From NCBI RefSeq assembly GCF_018138085.1, contig NZ_CP073105.1, positions 4,278,001 through 4,342,000 on the forward strand: DNA of 64,000 bases, given 5' to 3'. The notes beneath the pieces were generated by a model that saw nothing but the letters and a program-made list of their open reading frames with translations, did not search any database and was not told the origin of the DNA. The DNA comes from Stutzerimonas stutzeri. Its GTDB lineage: Bacteria > Pseudomonadota > Gammaproteobacteria > Pseudomonadales > Pseudomonadaceae. Positions 59,713 through 64,000 of this stretch are shown here, piece by piece. The translations under genes and the position numbers were made by a program. Positions within the stretch are counted from its first letter, which is position 1, and each line of letters starts with the position of its first letter.

Positions 59713-60585
59713 ATGATCAGAGAAATGGACTACGCACAGGACGACAAGACCGTCATCCTCAATCGCCACGGTGACGCCCCGGCACAGAGCCCGCTGACCG
59801 ACTTCAGCGCACCGCCCAAATTCGAGCAGCTCGAGGAGCGGATGATCTACGCCGCGCGCCTGCGCCCGGCGGAAACCTTCAACATCAGCCTCAACCCGCT
59901 GGTCGCGGCCGCTTCCTCGCTGCTCTCGGAAGTGGTGCGGCTCAAGCACAGCTACGAAGGCGAAGACCTGCATGCGCTCAACCAGCGCTTGTCCGCTGAA
60001 CTCAAGCTGTTCGAGCACCGCGCGCTGCACGATGGCGCGGAAAGCAGTCAGGTCATGGCCGCCCGCTATGTGCTGTGTACCGCGATCGACGAAGCGGTGG
60101 TCACCACGCCCTGGGGCAACGAGAGCGAATGGTCGCAGATGAGCCTGCTGTCGAGCTTCCACAACGAGACCTTCGGCGGTGAGAAGTTCTTCCAGCTGCT
60201 CGAGCGCCTCTCGCGCAACCCGGTCAAGCATCTGCCGATGCTGGAACTGATGTACCTGTGCTTATCGCTGGGTTTCGAAGGCAAATATCGAGTGATGCCA
60301 CGCGGCATGCTCGAGCTCGAAGCGGTGCGCGACAGTCTCTACCGGCAAATCCGCCAATTGCGCGGGGACGTACCACGCGAAGTCTCGCCGCACTGGCAGG
60401 GCCTGCGCGACACGCGTCGCCGCCTGGTGCGCATCGTGCCCTGGTGGATGGTCGCGCTGTTCACGCTGATCTGCCTCGGGATGCTGTACGCAGGTTTCGC
60501 CTGGGTACTGGGCGAGCAGCGCGACACCGTGCTGCAGCCGTACCAACCCGTCGATCCGACCATTCAGGTCGAGCCCAAGCCGTAA
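59713..60585 (+). CDS. tssL: T6SS inner-membrane protein TssL (DotU-type)
   Basis: 290 residues; an ATG at 59725 is an alternative start. Cytoplasmic helical DotU domain (about 45-240) with LNPLVAAASSLLSEVVRLK, CTAIDEAVVTTPWG and ETFGGEKFFQLLERL. A single C-terminal membrane helix (about 238-260, VPWWMVALFTLICLGMLYAG) and a short periplasmic tail follow. There is no C-terminal peptidoglycan-binding OmpA domain, which some TssL proteins carry. It is 15 bp from tssM. Confidence 0.96.
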   Translation: MIREMDYAQDDKTVILNRHGDAPAQSPLTDFSAPPKFEQLEERMIYAARLRPAETFNISLNPLVAAASSLLSEVVRLKHSYEGEDLHALNQRLSAELKLFEHRALHDGAESSQVMAARYVLCTAIDEAVVTTPWGNESEWSQMSLLSSFHNETFGGEKFFQLLERLSRNPVKHLPMLELMYLCLSLGFEGKYRVMPRGMLELEAVRDSLYRQIRQLRGDVPREVSPHWQGLRDTRRRLVRIVPWWMVALFTLICLGMLYAGFAWVLGEQRDTVLQPYQPVDPTIQVEPKP

Positions 60586-60600
60586 CAAGGACGTAATGCC

Positions 60601-63600
60601 ATGAAGGTTTTTTTCGGCAAGCTTGCCGCGTTTTTTCGCAAGACCTGGGTATGGAGCCTGTGTGTCTTGTTGGTGCTGGCCCTGCTGGTGTGGTTCGCTG
60701 GACCACTGCTGGCGGTAAACGACTACAAGTTCTGGGAGTCGTCCACCAGTCGCCTGTTGACCATCGCCGGGCTGTGCCTGGCCTGGGGGTTGTTCATTGT
60801 GTTCGCCAGCTGGCGTAGCACCCGCCGCAAGCAGGCCGAGGCCAGCGATGACGAGGTGCAGGAGCGCCTGCGTCGCGAAGGCTTAGTCAGTGAGGAACAA
60901 GGCATCCTGCGCCAGCGCTATCGCGACGCCATGCGCACCCTCAAGAGTTCGAGCCTCTACCGCGGGCGCAGCGAGAAATGGCGCAATGACCTGCCCTGGT
61001 ATCTCCTGCTCGGCCCTCAGGGCAGCGGCAAAACCTCCTTGCTGGACTTTTCCGGTTTGGATTTTCCGCTCAACCGCGGCGAAAACCAGCGTCTGACCAA
61101 GGATGTCTCAGGCACTCGCTACGCTGACTGGTACTTCGCCGACCATGCGGTGCTGATCGATACCGCCGGCCGCTACCTGACTCAACCCGACGCTGCCGTC
61201 GACGGCAAGGCCTGGGAAACGCTGCTCGGTTTGTTGCGTCGTCGCCGTGCGCGCCCACTCAATGGCGTGCTGGTCAATATTCCTGTCGAGCAGCTGCTGC
61301 AATCGAGCGAACTGGAGCTCGAAACTCTGGCACGTCAAAGCCGCCAGCGCCTACAGGAAATCCACCAGCGTCTGGGCGCCGACGTGCCGGTCTATCTGGT
61401 GCTGAGCAAAGCGGACAAGGTGCTTGGCTTCGAGGAGTTCTTCGACCAGCTATCACGCGAAGAAAGCGATCAGGTGCTGGGTGCCAGCTTCCGCAAGGAA
61501 CAGGACGGCACCGACGTCAACGTGGTGCGCAGCGAATTCGAGGAATTGCTGCGCCGGCTCAACAGCCAGGTCGTGCTGCGCATGCACCAGGAGCGCGACA
61601 CCCAACGTCGCGGCCGGATCCTCGATTTCCCGCACCAGCTCGGCCAGATTGGCGAGCGTCTGTGCCTTTTCATTGAGCTGGCGTTCTCTGGCAACCGCTA
61701 CCAGCGTGCCAGCCAACTGCGCGGCTTCTATTTGACCAGCGCACCGCAGCTGCAAGATGGACTCGACCCGATTACCAGTGGCATCGGCCGCAACCTCGGA
61801 CTGTCCAGCAGCACGTTGCCGACCTTCCGCAGCGGTCGGGCGCGCTTCATCAATCACCTGCTCAGCCGTGTGATCTTCCCGGAGGCCGACCTTGCCAGTC
61901 TCGACCAGAAAGAAGTCCGCCGCATCGACTGGGGCCAGCGCGCGCTGTATGCCGCAAGCTTCGCCTGCCTGGCACTGTTCGGCGCGCTCTGGGCCAACGG
62001 TTTCTCCAACAACCACGAGCGGCTCGAGCAACTGCGCAGCCTCGCCGATCAGCTGGGTCAAGAACACCAGAGCATCTCTGCCCAGGACGATGCACTTCGC
62101 ATACTCAAGGCATTGGATACCAGCTACGCGGCCACACAGGTATTTCCGAACAAATCCGAGGTGACTAACCTGCAACGCGGCGGGCTTTACCAGGGCGAGG
62201 CAGTCGATCCAACCTTGCATCAAGCCTATCGGCACGAACTGGAAACGCTGCTGCTGCCACGTGTTGCGCGTCAGCTCGAAGCCCAGATCCGCGCCAATCT
62301 CACCGACCGTGAACGCCTGCTCGGCAGCCTGCGCGCGTATCTGATGCTCAACCTGGAAGAACGTCGCGACGACGGCTTTCTCGAGGATTGGATCTCCGCC
62401 GATTGGTCGCTGCGCTACGCCGGCAATGCGGTCGCACAGAACGGGCTCAACACCCATTTCGAGCGGATGCTCAATGGCAGCTTCGCGCCCTATGCGCTCA
62501 ACGACCAGCTCGTCGCCGAGGCACGTCAGGTGCTGCGCAGCGAATCACTGGCCAACGTCGTCTACCGCATGCTGCGCGACCAGGCTCGCACCCTACCCGA
62601 CTATCGCTTCAGCCAACGTCTCGGACCTCAGGGTGCGCTGTTCAGCGGCAGCGACTACGCCATCCCCGGGTTCTATACGCAAAACGGTTATCAGAAGTTC
62701 TACGTCGCACAGGGCAGCGACTTGGTGCGCGAGATCCTGCGCGACAACTGGGTGCTCGGCGAAGGCGACAGCCTAAGCCTGAAGGATCTAGGACGCCTGA
62801 TGGTCGAGATGGAGCAGCTCTATTTTCGCGACTACGCCAACTACTGGAGCGAAGCAGTCGCGCAACTGGCGCTGGAGCCGATCGCCGGTACCGGTCAGGG
62901 CTCGGCATTGCTCAGCGGGTTGAGCGCAGCCAACTCGCCGTTGCTGCAATTACTGGTCGAGATACGCGACAACACCCGCTTTGTCGGCGCGGCTGACACC
63001 GCAGGTGATGCTGCAGAAACCGCCGACGCCAACGGCAAACTAGGCAAAGCCGCCAAGTTGGCATCGGCCGCCGCCGAGCAGGCTCAGGCCGCACTGGCCA
63101 AGAACCTGCCTGACACGGCGCGCAAGACGCTCGAGCGCCGCTTCGAACCGCTGCACCGCCTGCTCGACGAAAATGCAGGCGCCAGTGCCGAGCTGGTCCC
63201 GACGCTGCAGGCGCTCGATGCCCTTCAACTGCAATTGGCTGCCCTGGCCCACGCCAGTGCGCCCGATCAGGCTGCGTTCGAACTCGCCAAGGCACGCATG
63301 GGCGGTCAACGTGACGCCATCAACCAGTTGCGCGCCAGCGCAGCCCGTCTGCCACAACCGATCGGCAACTGGCTCGGCCTGCTCGCCGAAGACAGCTGGA
63401 CGCTGGTTCTAAACGACGCCTACCACTACCTCAACCAACGCTACCAGAGCGAGCTGTACGCGTTCTACAAAGGGTCGCTGCGCCAGCGCTATCCATTCAG
63501 CGCCCACAGCGAGAGTGACGTCGCGATCGCCGACTTCCGCGAGTTCTTCAAGGCGCAAGGCGTTGCGGACGGGTTCTTCGACCGCTATCTGAAAGCGTTC

Positions 63601-64000
63601 GTCAGTGGCAGCGCTGGCCAATATCAGCTCCGTCGAGTCGATGGTCGCGGCTTGCCCCTGTCACGCGAGTTCCTCTCGCAGATGGGCAACGCTCAAACCA
63701 TCCGCCGCAGTTTCTTCGCTGACAACCCGAATGAGCCGCAGATTCGCTTCAAGCTCGAGCCTTACTCGCTGGATTCGAGCCTGGGTCGCGCCGACTTCCG
63801 CTTCGGCAATCAGCAGATGGAGTACCGCCACGGCCCGATCGTGCAGACCGCCTTCAGCTGGCCGGCCGATGCCGAGGACGGCCGCACCAGCCTGGTAGTC
63901 GAAGAGCTCGGCGGGCATCGTGTCGGGATCGAGAAGAACAGCGGCCCTTGGTCTCTGTTCCGCCTGCTGGATCTGATGCAGGTCGACTACCACAGCGGCC
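60601..64000 (+). CDS. tssM: T6SS membrane complex protein TssM (IcmF), 3' truncated by window
   Basis: At least 1133 residues, open to the right edge; the family is about 1100-1300, so little is missing. Two N-terminal helices (about 17-38 and 48-67), then a cytoplasmic domain with Walker A GPQGSGKT (about 139-146) and a DTAGRYL switch segment. A third helix is near residue 445 (ALYAASFACLALFGALWA), and a long periplasmic region follows. The C-terminal IcmF-related domain (PWSLFRLLDLM) is just reached at the window end. With TssJ and TssL it forms the trans-envelope complex. No frameshift was seen. Confidence 0.95.
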   Translation, partial: MKVFFGKLAAFFRKTWVWSLCVLLVLALLVWFAGPLLAVNDYKFWESSTSRLLTIAGLCLAWGLFIVFASWRSTRRKQAEASDDEVQERLRREGLVSEEQGILRQRYRDAMRTLKSSSLYRGRSEKWRNDLPWYLLLGPQGSGKTSLLDFSGLDFPLNRGENQRLTKDVSGTRYADWYFADHAVLIDTAGRYLTQPDAAVDGKAWETLLGLLRRRRARPLNGVLVNIPVEQLLQSSELELETLARQSRQRLQEIHQRLGADVPVYLVLSKADKVLGFEEFFDQLSREESDQVLGASFRKEQDGTDVNVVRSEFEELLRRLNSQVVLRMHQERDTQRRGRILDFPHQLGQIGERLCLFIELAFSGNRYQRASQLRGFYLTSAPQLQDGLDPITSGIGRNLGLSSSTLPTFRSGRARFINHLLSRVIFPEADLASLDQKEVRRIDWGQRALYAASFACLALFGALWANGFSNNHERLEQLRSLADQLGQEHQSISAQDDALRILKALDTSYAATQVFPNKSEVTNLQRGGLYQGEAVDPTLHQAYRHELETLLLPRVARQLEAQIRANLTDRERLLGSLRAYLMLNLEERRDDGFLEDWISADWSLRYAGNAVAQNGLNTHFERMLNGSFAPYALNDQLVAEARQVLRSESLANVVYRMLRDQARTLPDYRFSQRLGPQGALFSGSDYAIPGFYTQNGYQKFYVAQGSDLVREILRDNWVLGEGDSLSLKDLGRLMVEMEQLYFRDYANYWSEAVAQLALEPIAGTGQGSALLSGLSAANSPLLQLLVEIRDNTRFVGAADTAGDAAETADANGKLGKAAKLASAAAEQAQAALAKNLPDTARKTLERRFEPLHRLLDENAGASAELVPTLQALDALQLQLAALAHASAPDQAAFELAKARMGGQRDAINQLRASAARLPQPIGNWLGLLAEDSWTLVLNDAYHYLNQRYQSELYAFYKGSLRQRYPFSAHSESDVAIADFREFFKAQGVADGFFDRYLKAFVSGSAGQYQLRRVDGRGLPLSREFLSQMGNAQTIRRSFFADNPNEPQIRFKLEPYSLDSSLGRADFRFGNQQMEYRHGPIVQTAFSWPADAEDGRTSLVVEELGGHRVGIEKNSGPWSLFRLLDLMQVDYHSG

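Noticed and set aside
61453..62457. 334-codon minus-strand open frame in tssM
   Set aside because: Antisense to conserved IcmF sequence; no supporting signals.

Overview
The window looks like chromosome from a high-GC gammaproteobacterium of the Pseudomonas/Stutzerimonas type. The evidence is the core gene set (ComF, SrkA, RlmJ, NhaP2-type antiporter, MscK, SelO, malate synthase G, GcvR-like ACT protein, RarD), strong G/C third-position codon use, and families of short palindromic intergenic repeats typical of pseudomonads. No rRNA, tRNA, CRISPR array, insertion sequence or phage gene was recognised. The right edge cuts a gene (tssM); the left edge lies just upstream of comF.

Layout. 1-4.1 kb: comF, srkA, rlmJ (opposite strand) and a nitronate monooxygenase. 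4.1-11.6 kb: a complete zeaxanthin-glucoside carotenoid cluster. crtZ faces a tightly coupled minus-strand operon fni-crtX-crtY-crtI-crtB, and crtE is divergent from fni across a 124-bp region that carries a TGTACA inverted repeat. 11.7-20.6 kb: acyl-CoA dehydrogenase, NhaP2-like antiporter, MscK-like channel, SelO. 20.8-28.8 kb: a type VI secretion (T6SS) effector island. It holds hcp behind a sigma-54-type promoter, vgrG, a DUF4123 adaptor, a 1145-residue VasX-like effector with a MIX motif, and an AT-rich four-helix membrane protein that is probably its immunity protein, followed by a short coding-like remnant. 28.9-35.6 kb: a UTRA/GntR regulator divergent from a six-gene operon (ABC importer, alkaline-phosphatase-superfamily enzyme, HAD phosphatase). 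Two matching TGGWCTAGWCCA sites flank the divergent region. This looks like uptake and dephosphorylation of an organophosphate or phosphonate.

35.6-41.7 kb: a minus-strand signalling operon: a large membrane hybrid kinase with three receiver domains, CheR, CheB and a soluble receiver-kinase, without CheA, CheW or an MCP. 41.9-43.2 kb: Pmp3-like peptide, a small membrane protein and a metallo-beta-lactamase-fold hydrolase. 43.4-46.1 kb: NfeD-type membrane protease, slipin and a LEA2 lipoprotein in one operon. 46.2-48.6 kb: cytoplasmic trehalase coupled to an SDR dehydrogenase. 48.8-52.7 kb: rarD, gcvR-like gene, glcB. 52.9-56.1 kb: chemoreceptor, outer-membrane beta-barrel protein and small PstS-like periplasmic protein. 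56.5-64.0 kb: start of a structural T6SS operon (small lipoprotein, tagH/fha, tssJ, tssK, tssL, tssM), cut by the window end.

The main functional themes are pigment-based photo-oxidative protection, contact-dependent competition (a T6SS apparatus operon plus a separate effector island 28 kb away), phosphate-ester scavenging, and envelope or osmotic stress (MscK, NhaP2, trehalase, NfeD/slipin, Pmp3). The best candidates for under-described biology are the VasX/MIX effector-immunity pair, the organophosphate import operon with its paired operators, the CheR/CheB-linked kinase operon, and the putative light-type operator between crtE and fni.
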